A stretch of DNA of 5,751 nt from Flavobacteriales bacterium (GCA_014239715.1 JAAZYJ010000191.1:1-5751), one strand, 5' to 3'; positions 1 through 5,751 are shown, counted from the stretch's first letter. A program made the numbers and translations. The notes: generated by a model from the letters alone, not told the origin.

Positions 1-764
1 GTTCTTGGGTGTAACGGGATCAATAAAACCTCGCCATTATCAGCTAGCTCCAATAGGGCTTCAAATATCTGCGTCAGATTTTCTGCCTCATCAGTATTTG
101 AAGGCCTGTGAACGGTCACTAAAATATAATCGTTATTACCTAACCCCGTACTGTTCTTTATTTCAGCCTTGTCTTCTGCCAACTCTGAGAAGTACAGACT
201 ATTGTCATACATAATGTCCCCACATTGGTAAATTTTGGGGTTATCTGCAGAATATGGAGGTTGAGCCTCCTTCTCAAAGCCTTCTTGCTGCAGATTGAAC
301 AAGCCTACCTCATTGGGAGAAAACAACAAGGTTGACAAGTGATCTGCAACGATGCGATTGACTTCTTCCGGCATCTTCTTATTGAAAGATCTCAACCCGG
401 CCTCAATATGGACTACCGGCACATGTAATTTCACAGCCGCTAATGCACCTGCACATGTAGAATTGGTATCCCCATAGATGAGCAGCACATTCGGTTGGTA
501 ATCCAAAATTGCTTTTTCAATTCCTTCCATCATTCTAGCTGTCTGCACTGCATGAGACCCAGAACCTACCTCCAAATTGATCTGCGGCTCAGGAATGGAA
601 AGTTCTTCGAAAAAAACTGCAGACATGTTTGCATCGTAATGCTGGCCAGTATGCAGAATAATCTCCTCGATCTTATCTGCAAATTTGCTTCTAACTGCCC
701 TGCTGATCGCAGCTGCCTTGATTAGTTGTGGTCTTGCGCCCACTATTGTTAAAATTCTGATCAT
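1..764 (-). CDS. wecB: UDP-N-acetylglucosamine 2-epimerase (non-hydrolysing type), N-terminal 254 residues, cut by left edge
   Basis: Translating the minus strand from the ATG at 764-762 gives an uninterrupted frame to the window edge. The family interconverts UDP-GlcNAc and UDP-ManNAc (or related UDP-diacetamido sugars) in the cytoplasm, supplying precursors for capsule, O-antigen or teichoic-type polymers. Visible family motifs are GARPQLIKAA at residues 9-18, HTGQHYD at 38-44, YGDTNST at 97-103, HIEAGLRS at 119-126, PEEVNR at 132-137 (followed by DH at 141-142), CGDIMYDN at 181-188, VTVHRPSNTD at 216-225 and the start of LHPRT at 251-255. About 110-130 C-terminal residues, including the second half of the active-site cleft, lie outside the window. 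The GARPQ opening and the NSTCAGALAAVKLHVP stretch remind me more of WbpI-like polysaccharide-locus members than of E. coli WecB (GTRPE), so the exact substrate is open. The start overlaps the radC stop as ATGA, which implies translational coupling to radC. Family assignment is firm; symbol and substrate are less so. Confidence 0.93.
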   Translation of the reverse strand, partial: MIRILTIVGARPQLIKAAAISRAVRSKFADKIEEIILHTGQHYDANMSAVFFEELSIPEPQINLEVGSGSHAVQTARMMEGIEKAILDYQPNVLLIYGDTNSTCAGALAAVKLHVPVVHIEAGLRSFNKKMPEEVNRIVADHLSTLLFSPNEVGLFNLQQEGFEKEAQPPYSADNPKIYQCGDIMYDNSLYFSELAEDKAEIKNSTGLGNNDYILVTVHRPSNTDEAENLTQIFEALLELADNGEVLLIPLHPR

Positions 765-1468
765 ATCAAACCGTTGTCTGCAAAACTATAATAATTATTA
801 TCTGAAATGATCAGATGATCTAGTAATCCTATGTCCAATATTTTTCCTGCAGCCCGGATTTTTTCTGTAATTGCCCTATCCTGGTCACTTGGATCCAAAT
901 TTCCCGAAGGATGGTTGTGGCATACAATAATGGAGGATGCTGTGTGCTCAAGTGCATTTTTGAAAATCAGCTTAACATCTGCGATAGTGCCTGATACACC
1001 ACCTTTACTTAGCATAAACTTTGAGCTTACCATATTCGATCGATTCAGGCATATGACCCAGAATTCTTCGTGAGGAAGATCAAAGAAATGTGACTTCACA
1101 TCCTCAAAAGCGGCTCTACTGGTTCGAATCTTGCTTTTTGGGCTAGCATCCTGATCCATCCTCCTTCTGCCCAGCTCAAGGGCAGCAATAATTGCGATTG
1201 CTTTTGCCTCACCTATCCCGTTATATTTGATCAATTCTAGCTCGTTGAGTTTTGAGAGCGCATTCAGGTCGTTGTCAAAATCAGCTAAAATACGTTTAGC
1301 TAATCCGACCGCTGATTCTGTTTTATTTCCTGAGCCTATTAATATTGCAATTAGTTCGGCATTTGACAGTACTCTTCTGCCTTTAGAGCGCATTTTCTCA
1401 CGAGGTCGGTCTTCTTCCGACCATTGTTTTATGTTCAATTTCTCAAGGTTTGTTGTAGTAGATCTCAT
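761..1468 (-). CDS. radC: RadC family JAMM-domain protein
   Basis: This is a 235-residue protein when started at the ATG at 1468-1466. The family opening (KLNIKQWSEEDRPREK, residues 10-25) comes soon after the start, as usual. A helix-hairpin-helix region follows at about 75-102 (KYNGIGEAKA then ALELGRRR). The C-terminal MPN/JAMM metalloprotease-like domain spans about 115-235. It has a candidate catalytic Glu in PHEEFWVI (residue 134 or 135) and the metal-binding signature HNHPSGNLDPSD at 184-195 (H184, H186, D195), so the site looks intact. The family is called a DNA repair protein for historical reasons, but its biochemical role is not established. The frame stays open upstream to a TTG at 1513, giving 250 residues. 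I reject that start because it lies in the U-tract of the rpsT terminator and because the extra 15 residues are not family-like. No clear ribosome binding site or promoter is visible in the 42 bases between terminator and ATG. The stop overlaps the wecB start by four bases. Confidence 0.95.
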   Translation of the reverse strand: MRSTTTNLEKLNIKQWSEEDRPREKMRSKGRRVLSNAELIAILIGSGNKTESAVGLAKRILADFDNDLNALSKLNELELIKYNGIGEAKAIAIIAALELGRRRMDQDASPKSKIRTSRAAFEDVKSHFFDLPHEEFWVICLNRSNMVSSKFMLSKGGVSGTIADVKLIFKNALEHTASSIIVCHNHPSGNLDPSDQDRAITEKIRAAGKILDIGLLDHLIISDNNYYSFADNGLI

Positions 1469-1510
1469 TAATTTTTCATCCAATTCGTTGACATACCAAC
1501 GTCTCAAACG

Positions 1511-1544
1511 CAAAAAGGTCCCCCCGAGTACTCGAGGAGACCTT
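1511..1544 (-). terminator. Intrinsic terminator of the tRNA-Glu/rpsT unit
   Basis: A 14-bp interrupted palindrome (1515-1528 with 1531-1544) is centred on CGAGTACTCG. Read as minus-strand RNA it is followed by UUUUU (complement of 1516-1512). The two C/A mismatches on the plus strand (1521/1538 and 1524/1535) become G-U wobbles in the minus-strand RNA. The stem is therefore continuous only in the rpsT direction, which fixes the strand. It begins about 20 bases after the rpsT stop codon. Confidence 0.9.
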
Positions 1545-1565
1545 CATTGTGAAAAATAATTCTCT

Positions 1566-1817
1566 CTAAAGGCTGTTAACGTGCTTCGTTAAGCTGGACT
1601 TCAAATTTCCCGCTTTATTCTTGTGAATCACATTGGTCTTTGCCAGCCTGTCTAACATTCTAATTACCTGCGGAAGTAATTCTTCCGCAGCTTTCTTGTC
1701 AGTTGTCGCTCTAAGGCTCCTGATCGCTGTACGAGCAGATTTATGCTGATACTTATTGCGAACCTTTTTTGATTCGTTAGATCTGATCCTTTTTATTGCA
1801 CTCTTAAGATTTGCCAT
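1566..1817 (-). CDS. rpsT: 30S ribosomal protein S20
   Basis: This is an 83-residue, very Lys/Arg-rich protein, normal in length for S20, starting with ATG at 1817-1815 and ending with TAG. The sequence shows the typical S20 pattern: MANLKSAIKRIRSNESKK at the N-terminus, a central RTAIRSLRA segment, and a C-terminal LAKTNVIHKNKAGNLKSSL region, where HKNKA is characteristic. S20 is a primary binder of the 5' domain of 16S rRNA and helps early 30S assembly. The gene starts only 18 bases after the 3' end of tRNA-Glu, in a T- and A-rich spacer with no room for a separate promoter, so it is probably expressed from the tRNA promoter. A strong terminator follows. No Shine-Dalgarno sequence is visible, which is common in Bacteroidota. 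Confidence 0.98.
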   Translation of the reverse strand: MANLKSAIKRIRSNESKKVRNKYQHKSARTAIRSLRATTDKKAAEELLPQVIRMLDRLAKTNVIHKNKAGNLKSSLTKHVNSL

Positions 1818-1835
1818 AATATTTTATAAAAAATG

Positions 1836-1907
1836 TAGCCCGTAGGGGAATCGAACCCCTGTTTCCAGGATGAAAACCTGGCGTCCTAACCCCTAGACGA
1901 ACGGGCC
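1836..1907 (-). tRNA. tRNA-Glu, anticodon TTC
   Basis: The minus strand folds into a complete 72-nt cloverleaf. The acceptor stem is GGCCCGT with ACGGGCT (first pair G-U), with discriminator A at 1836. The D arm contains the GTCTAGGGGTTAGGAC pattern typical of bacterial tRNA-Glu. The anticodon stem CCAGG/CCTGG encloses the loop TTTTCAT, placing anticodon TTC at 1874-1872 and decoding GAA/GAG. The T arm is AGGGG-TTCGATT-CCCCT. CCA is not encoded and must be added after transcription. It lies between the unknown gene upstream and rpsT downstream, on the same strand. Confidence 0.98.
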
Positions 1908-1918
1908 TAATACAACCA

Positions 1919-1936
1919 AAATGGCCATGACCATTT
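1919..1936 (-). other. Short hairpin in the 5' leader of the tRNA-Glu transcript
   Basis: AAATGG (1919-1924) and CCATTT (1931-1936) are inverted. In the minus-strand RNA a further U-G pair extends the stem to 7 bp around a CAUG tetraloop. It sits between the predicted transcription start (about 1943) and the mature 5' end of the tRNA (1907). It would therefore cap the leader that RNase P removes. Any role is inference; it may simply stabilise the precursor. Confidence 0.4.
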
Positions 1937-1948
1937 CGATTTGGAGTG

Positions 1949-1979
1949 CAAATGTATAATAAATTTCATTTTCAACAAA
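1949..1979 (-). promoter_or_regulatory. Bacteroidota-type housekeeping promoter for tRNA-Glu and rpsT
   Basis: On the minus strand, TTTG (1979-1976) is followed by exactly 19 bases and then TACATTTG (1956-1949). This matches the Bacteroidota primary-sigma consensus TTTG-N19-TAnnTTTG completely. Transcription should begin near 1943, giving a leader of about 36 bases before the tRNA. This is the clearest promoter in the window and a main reason for assigning the phylum. Confidence 0.85.
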
Positions 1980-2036
1980 CGCCAGATAGTTATTTATCCT
2001 ATTTAATTGAACCTATTTTGATATGAAACAGTGGCT

Positions 2037-2726
2037 TTACGCCTCATCAGAATCAGCCTGGAAAACAAAGCCCAGTCTTTTTCCGGTCTTCAAACTCAAA
2101 TTTTCGTTCGCTGAATTAATTTCAGATACAGTTATTTCTTGGACTCTATCATACGGGGGAGTGTAAAGGTCGAAATCAAGCGCATATAAAACGGCTGACT
2201 CTATCACTCTTTCCATATTTTCTTTAGACATGGTCATGTTGATGAAGTCGTTGTATATAAAACCCAACTGTCTTTTTCCCTGCACCATAAAGTGATTTTC
2301 GGCATTGATAAACATTCTCGCTATCATATATCCGGAATCATTGGATCGATTATACTTGAATGAGTCTGACAAAAAATTATACACGTTTATTATACCGGAG
2401 AATCCTCTATTCGGGTTTTCGGATAAGTAAGATGTTTTCCAGAGTGAATTGCTGGGGTCAAACTGAAAAACATTAGAATGCATCTGGAAGATCAATATAT
2501 CTCCCGCAAATTGCAAATGCGCCTCATACTCGCCTCTTTCCCGATATTCAATTTTAACTCTTTCGTCTTGCGTTTGCATCCGATCTTTAAGATTGTCCGC
2601 CATTTCTTTAAGAACGGTTTTCATTACCTTAAAATTTAGCTTAAGGTTGTTGTAAACGTCCTGCTTTAAAATTGCTTTCTCTTTAAGCTCATTAAAAATT
2701 AGTTCTCGTGCTGTTGGGTTTTCCAT
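2037..2726 (-). CDS. Conserved-looking protein of unknown function, coupled to proS
   Basis: This is a 229-residue protein whose ATG (2726-2724) directly follows the proS stop codon with no spacer (TAAATG), so it is probably translated by ribosomes finishing proS. I do not recognise a family. There is no signal peptide or membrane segment, so it should be cytoplasmic. Residues 1-60 are charged and likely helical (LIFNELKEKAILKQ, then VLKEMADNLKDRMQ). Residues about 58-100 alternate in a beta-like way (VKIEYRERGEYEAHLQFAG, then ILIFQMHSNVFQFD). The middle contains an aromatic and Asn-rich stretch (IINVYNFLSDSFKYN). The C-terminal third has a probable helix (MERVIESAVLYALDFDLY) and an acidic end. 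No catalytic signature stands out. It looks real because it has full-length coding bias, abuts proS and is followed by the tRNA promoter. A link to translation is suggested only by position. Confidence 0.85.
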   Translation of the reverse strand: MENPTARELIFNELKEKAILKQDVYNNLKLNFKVMKTVLKEMADNLKDRMQTQDERVKIEYRERGEYEAHLQFAGDILIFQMHSNVFQFDPSNSLWKTSYLSENPNRGFSGIINVYNFLSDSFKYNRSNDSGYMIARMFINAENHFMVQGKRQLGFIYNDFINMTMSKENMERVIESAVLYALDFDLYTPPYDRVQEITVSEINSANENLSLKTGKRLGFVFQADSDEA

Positions 2727-4211
2727 TTAATACGCTATTGCAAAGACTACTCTCCTAGCCGACGGCTTGCCTGAATAGACACAGTTTCCTGTCTCATCCT
2801 CAGCATCAAGCAATTGGCATCTGATCGTCGCTTTAGTTTCTTCTTTAATTTTATTTTCCGTTTCTGCTGTTCCATCCCAATGCGCTAGAATAAAACCTCC
2901 TTTTTCGTCAAGGACTTGCTTGAATTCTTTATATGAATCAACACTGGTAGTTTGTGCGGATCTATAGGCATTCGCACGATCGAACAACGATTTTTGAATA
3001 TTGTCCAGCATTTCAATAAGCACATCGCCCAAACCAACCTGCGAAAACTGCCGCTTCCCTTCCTTTCCAGGAGTATCCCTTCTTGAAAGCTCAACAGTAC
3101 CATTCTCAATATCTTTCGGTCCTACGGCAAGTCGAATAGGCACCCCTTTCATTTCATGTTCCGCAAACTTCCATCCCGCTCTTTTCTGGTCATCATCGTC
3201 ATACTTCACCGAAACACCTTTTTCTTTCAACTCTGACGCAAGGCTGTTGGCATACTCAGAAATAGAGTTCAGTTCTTCTTCTGTTTTGTAAATGGGAACG
3301 ATAACAACCTGTATTGGTGCTAGATTTGGTGGTAACACTAAGCCATAATCATCCGAATGCGTCATGATTAAGGCTCCCATTAGTCTTGTTGAAACACCCC
3401 AGGACGTTGCCCAGACGTATTCCTGCCCTCCATCTTTGGTAGCGAATTTCACATCGAATGCCTTTGCAAAATTCTGACCAAGAAAATGAGATGTTCCTGC
3501 TTGCAATGCCTTACCATCCTGCATCAAAGCTTCGATGCAATAGGTCTCCAAGGCCCCGGCGAAACGTTCACTTTCCGTTTTAGTTCCTTTCAGAACAGGA
3601 ACCGCCATGAAATTCTCTACAAATTCCGCATATACGTCGAGCATTTGTTCTGCTTCTGCTATAGCCTCTGCTTTTGTTTCATGAGCTGTGTGCCCTTCTT
3701 GCCACAAAAATTCTGAGGTTCTTAAAAAGAGTCTTGTACGCATCTCCCAGCGTACAACGTTTGCCCATTGATTAACCAATATCGGTAAATCTCTGTAGGA
3801 TTGGATCCACTTTTTGTAAGTATCCCAAATAATGGTTTCAGAGGTAGGCCGGACGATGAGTTCCTCTTCAAGCTTTGCCTCTGGATCGACAATAACACCT
3901 TGGCCATCTTCTGCATTTTTAAGCCGATAATGAGTTACGATTGCACATTCCTTGGCAAAACCATCTACATGACTTGCCTCCTTACTGAAATATGATTTGG
4001 GTATAAAAATCGGGAAATATGCATTTTGATGCCCGGTTTCTTTGAACATTCTATCCAGCTCAGCCTGCATTTTCTCCCAAATTGCAAACCCGTATGGTTT
4101 AATGACCATACAGCCCCTGACGCCTGAATTCTCAGCCAGGTCTGCTTTTGAGACGATCTGATTGTACCATTCAGAGTAGTTTTCAGCTCTTTTTGTTAAT
4201 CCTTTTCCCAT
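2727..4211 (-). CDS. proS: Prolyl-tRNA synthetase, type 3 (archaeal/eukaryote-like)
   Basis: This class II enzyme charges tRNA-Pro with proline using ATP in the cytoplasm. The length (494 residues from the ATG at 4211-4209) and the [17 protein letters not shown] opening fit the short type-3 ProRS, which lacks the inserted editing domain of E. coli-type ProRS. In ATG numbering the catalytic core shows RPTSE at 121-125, motif 2 with [19 protein letters not shown] at about 159-177, a [10 protein letters not shown] loop at 239-248 and motif 3 at about 272-298 ([17 protein letters not shown], then YGLVLPP). The anticodon-binding domain starts at about 299. The C-terminal domain has only two cysteines (C465, C477) and ends in the family-typical Tyr (FAIAY). 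An in-frame TTG two codons upstream (4217) is less likely than the ATG. It is the first gene of an operon with the abutting unknown gene. I found no convincing promoter for it in 4212-4338. Confidence 0.97.
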   Translation of the reverse strand: MGKGLTKRAENYSEWYNQIVSKADLAENSGVRGCMVIKPYGFAIWEKMQAELDRMFKETGHQNAYFPIFIPKSYFSKEASHVDGFAKECAIVTHYRLKNAEDGQGVIVDPEAKLEEELIVRPTSETIIWDTYKKWIQSYRDLPILVNQWANVVRWEMRTRLFLRTSEFLWQEGHTAHETKAEAIAEAEQMLDVYAEFVENFMAVPVLKGTKTESERFAGALETYCIEALMQDGKALQAGTSHFLGQNFAKAFDVKFATKDGGQEYVWATSWGVSTRLMGALIMTHSDDYGLVLPPNLAPIQVVIVPIYKTEEELNSISEYANSLASELKEKGVSVKYDDDDQKRAGWKFAEHEMKGVPIRLAVGPKDIENGTVELSRRDTPGKEGKRQFSQVGLGDVLIEMLDNIQKSLFDRANAYRSAQTTSVDSYKEFKQVLDEKGGFILAHWDGTAETENKIKEETKATIRCQLLDAEDETGNCVYSGKPSARRVVFAIAY

Positions 4212-4219
4212 TTTCAATT

Positions 4220-4250
4220 TTTGGTACGGTAATTGTTAATTTTATGTTAA
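4220..4250 (+). promoter_or_regulatory. Candidate promoter for the lipoprotein gene
   Basis: TTTG at 4220-4223, a 19-base spacer and TATGTTAA at 4243-4250 match the TTTG-N19-TAnnTTTG layout except for the last two bases of the -7 element. Transcription would begin near 4256, leaving a leader of about 83 bases before the ATG at 4339. The -7 element overlaps an inverted repeat, GTTAA (4235-4239) and TTAAC (4247-4251), which could be an operator or chance in AT-rich DNA. The spacing is exact but the -7 match is partial, so this is a candidate only. Confidence 0.4.
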
Positions 4251-4338
4251 CTCGTTGAATAATAAAAATGCATAAATGCCAGACATTATATTAATCGACG
4301 TAAATTTATAAAGTCTAACAACGTAATATAGAAGGATT

Positions 4339-5751
4339 ATGAAAAAGTTCACACATCTCTCATTAATTTGCATAATTTTCCTTGCATCGTGTTCAACTCA
4401 AAAAAGTGTTGTCCAAGACGACATTTATGACAATTCTGTTGTGGATGTGATAGCAGCTGCGGAAGTTGAAGACTATGAAGACGAGCTATACACAGAAGAA
4501 TATTTCGACCCTGAATACAAGAACACAACGGATGCTCAGGGAAATACCTATGTCAACAACTTCTACGGTAATTCGCCAAACAACTACAGCTATGGCAATT
4601 GGAATAACAACTGTTGGTCATGTTCGCGACCTTACTACTCAGGTGGTTGGAACAGCTGGTATGGACAATACTCTCCAGCATTTACAATGAATTGGGGGTA
4701 TAATAACCATTGTTGCTCAAATTACTGGGGATATGGATATTCAAATCCTTATTATAATGGCTGGGGCTATGGCAACCCATACAACAGCGGATGGGGCTAT
4801 GGATATGGCTCTCCATATGCATGGGGCGGTAACTCATACAACAACGGATGGGGATGGGGTTATGGCAACCCAAACTACAACGGCTGGGGCTGGGGTAACA
4901 ACGGATATTATGGAAATGGAAACGGATACTCCTGGGATAACGGAGGCGGATCTAATCATGGCCATCGCCCAGGTGGTGGATCAAGCAATTCTGAGAATGG
5001 ATCCACCTACGATGGAACTAGCTCTGGACAATACGATGATAACACGCTTTCATCTGTTGCTCCAAGGGTTTCGCTTGCGAACAATACCTCTGGAGGAACG
5101 ATCACCAACCAAACGAACAGACAAAGCTATTCCGGAAAAGAAGATGGTACACTACTTCAAACAGTCAAACCTTCAAGGAACGGCAGATTGAATTCAACAA
5201 GTACCATTTCACGTGACCCTGGAAATACGACAATAGTACGGGAGCCTGTTCGAACAGAAACGGTTGCTAATAACAAACCGGACGTTGCTGTGGTTTCTCC
5301 ATGGTCGAGCAACCCAAGAATTACAAATAACAACAGGTCAATTAGCACTTCAAAAGCAGCACGAACAAGTACATCACCAAATTACGGCAGCAGAAGTACT
5401 GCAAGTCGTTCTAGCGGATACCGTCCGACTACTTCAAGGAGCTCTAGTTCTGTAACTGGCAATTCTAGGACGAATGGAAATGGTACTTCACGCAATTCGG
5501 TTTACAACAGCACAACTAGGCCTTCCACCGGTAATTCGGGATACAATGTTGGTTCTTCGTCAAGAAGCTCCGGACAAAACAATAGCGGTTCTTCTTCAAG
5601 AAACTCTGGATACAACAGAGGTGGATCATCTTCGAAAAGTTCAGGGTATAGTGGTGGATCATCATCAAGATCGTCCGGGTCGTCAAGATCGTCCGGGTCG
5701 TCAAGATCATCCGGATCTTCTAGATCATCCGGATCTTCTAGATCACCCGGA
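4339..5751 (+). CDS. Low-complexity lipoprotein: Tyr/Trp/Asn/Gly-rich domain plus Ser/Arg/Gly repeat tail, cut by right edge
   Basis: The frame is open from the ATG at 4339, preceded by AGAAGG at 4330-4335, to the window edge: 471 codons without a stop. Residues 1-18 form a lipoprotein signal peptide with lipobox LASC, giving a lipidated Cys18, so the mature protein should be anchored at the outer membrane. No clear surface-export acidic tag directly follows the Cys. Residues 42-60 are very acidic and Tyr-rich. Residues about 75-200 are dominated by Tyr, Trp, Asn and Gly, with loose repeats such as GWGYGNPY (141-148), GWGYGYGSPY (151-160) and GWGWGYGNP (170-178). This part contains a CWSC pair (C92, C95) and a CC pair (125-126). 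Residues 215-400 are Ser/Thr/Asn-rich with scattered Arg, probably disordered. From 405 onward GSSSRSSG-type repeats take over. I cannot assign a function. Similar proteins in Bacteroidota are, as I recall, annotated only as hypothetical. A structural or adhesive cell-surface role is a guess. Confidence 0.85.
   Translation, partial: MKKFTHLSLICIIFLASCSTQKSVVQDDIYDNSVVDVIAAAEVEDYEDELYTEEYFDPEYKNTTDAQGNTYVNNFYGNSPNNYSYGNWNNNCWSCSRPYYSGGWNSWYGQYSPAFTMNWGYNNHCCSNYWGYGYSNPYYNGWGYGNPYNSGWGYGYGSPYAWGGNSYNNGWGWGYGNPNYNGWGWGNNGYYGNGNGYSWDNGGGSNHGHRPGGGSSNSENGSTYDGTSSGQYDDNTLSSVAPRVSLANNTSGGTITNQTNRQSYSGKEDGTLLQTVKPSRNGRLNSTSTISRDPGNTTIVREPVRTETVANNKPDVAVVSPWSSNPRITNNNRSISTSKAARTSTSPNYGSRSTASRSSGYRPTTSRSSSSVTGNSRTNGNGTSRNSVYNSTTRPSTGNSGYNVGSSSRSSGQNNSGSSSRNSGYNRGGSSSKSSGYSGGSSSRSSGSSRSSGSSRSSGSSRSSGSSRSPG
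4726..4923 (+). repeat. Imperfect Gly-Trp-Gly-Tyr-Gly-Asn-Pro coding repeats
   Basis: This stretch encodes residues 130-195 of the lipoprotein. It is built from loosely repeated blocks of the form YNxGWGYGNPY, with expansions GWGYGYGSPY and GWGWGYGNP. The DNA copies share GGCTGGGGCTATGG-like cores but differ at many third positions, so the repeat is old or selected at the protein level. The low complexity produces several long spurious open frames on both strands here. Confidence 0.7.
5551..5661 (+). repeat. Degenerate 33-36 bp coding repeats, GSSS(R/K)xSG type
   Basis: Three units encode GSSSRSSGQNNS (5551-5586), GSSSRNSGYNRG (5587-5622) and GSSSKSSGYSG (5623-5655). The next GSSS then leads into the tight 18-bp array. 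Units keep the GSSS-basic-x-SG core while the linker varies. Codon choice differs between copies, so they are older than the array that follows. Confidence 0.7.
5662..5751 (+). repeat. Five tandem 18-bp units encoding SSRSSG, reaching the window edge
   Basis: Units start at 5662, 5680, 5698, 5716 and 5734. Each reads TCx-TCx-AGA-TCx-(T/C)CC-GGx and neighbours differ by only one or two bases. All are in frame with the lipoprotein; the last encodes SSRSPG. The array ends exactly at the window edge, so its true length is unknown. Unit length is a multiple of three, so gain or loss of copies would keep the reading frame. Confidence 0.9.

Noticed and set aside
5..725. Plus-strand open frames at 5-214 and 495-725
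   Set aside because: They are antisense to the wecB coding sequence, which has multiple conserved epimerase motifs; their translations look like no protein family.
1469..1513. Longer radC product starting at TTG 1513
   Set aside because: The TTG overlaps the U-tract of the rpsT terminator and the added 15 residues are not typical of RadC; ATG at 1468 fits the family N-terminus.
1818..1835. T-rich tract after tRNA-Glu as a terminator
   Set aside because: There is a run of T residues but no dedicated hairpin before it other than the tRNA itself, and rpsT begins immediately after.
4212..4217. proS start at TTG 4217
   Set aside because: An ATG two codons downstream gives the usual MGKG-type N-terminus and is the preferred start codon.
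4466..5191. Open frames in other frames inside the lipoprotein gene (for example 4466-4690 and 4733-5191 plus strand, 4682-4873 minus strand with a His/Cys-rich translation)
   Set aside because: They are by-products of the GGN/TGG/TAT-rich low-complexity coding sequence. The frame from 4339 has a start, a lipoprotein signal and stays open for 471 codons across all of them.
5662..5751. CRISPR-like regular repeats
   Set aside because: Units are 18 bp, directly tandem with no spacers, in frame with the lipoprotein and encode SSRSSG.
1..5751. A defence system, integrated element or insertion sequence, including integration at the tRNA-Glu gene
   Set aside because: No transposase, integrase, toxin-antitoxin, nuclease or reverse transcriptase-like protein is encoded, and no duplicate of the tRNA 3' end is visible. 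RadC near mobile elements is known elsewhere, but here its neighbours are core genes and an epimerase.

Overview
The window looks like chromosomal DNA from a member of the Bacteroidota, most likely a Cytophagales-type marine or soil bacterium. This rests on a clear Bacteroidota-style promoter (TTTG-N19-TAcaTTTG) in front of the tRNA gene, a type-3 (archaeal/eukaryote-like) prolyl-tRNA synthetase, weak or absent Shine-Dalgarno sequences at most starts, and a Tyr/Trp/Asn/Gly-rich lipoprotein of a kind I associate with this phylum. The genus cannot be fixed from the sequence alone.

Layout, left to right. Everything from 1 to 4211 is on the minus strand. It is read from right to left as proS, a gene of unknown function, tRNA-Glu(TTC), rpsT, radC and wecB (cut by the left edge). 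The only plus-strand gene is a long lipoprotein gene starting at 4339, diverging from proS and cut by the right edge. Two edge-truncated genes (wecB and the lipoprotein) account for all of 1-764 and 4339-5751, so no stretch over 300 bases lacks a gene. The longest gaps are 1908-2036 (tRNA promoter and leader) and 4212-4338 (divergent intergenic region).

Transcription units. proS and the 229-residue unknown protein abut exactly (TAAATG) and are almost certainly co-translated. tRNA-Glu and rpsT appear to share one promoter at 1949-1979, and the unit ends at a strong intrinsic terminator (1511-1544) whose stem is fully paired only in the minus-strand RNA. radC follows and overlaps wecB by four bases (ATGA). 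wecB probably leads into a surface-polysaccharide locus beyond the left edge. The lipoprotein has its own candidate promoter at 4220-4250.

Most of the window is housekeeping: translation (proS, tRNA-Glu, rpsT), a JAMM-domain RadC and nucleotide-sugar synthesis. I see no mobile element, CRISPR array or recognisable defence system. The least explained items are the low-complexity lipoprotein with its expanding 18-bp repeat tail and the unknown protein coupled to proS.
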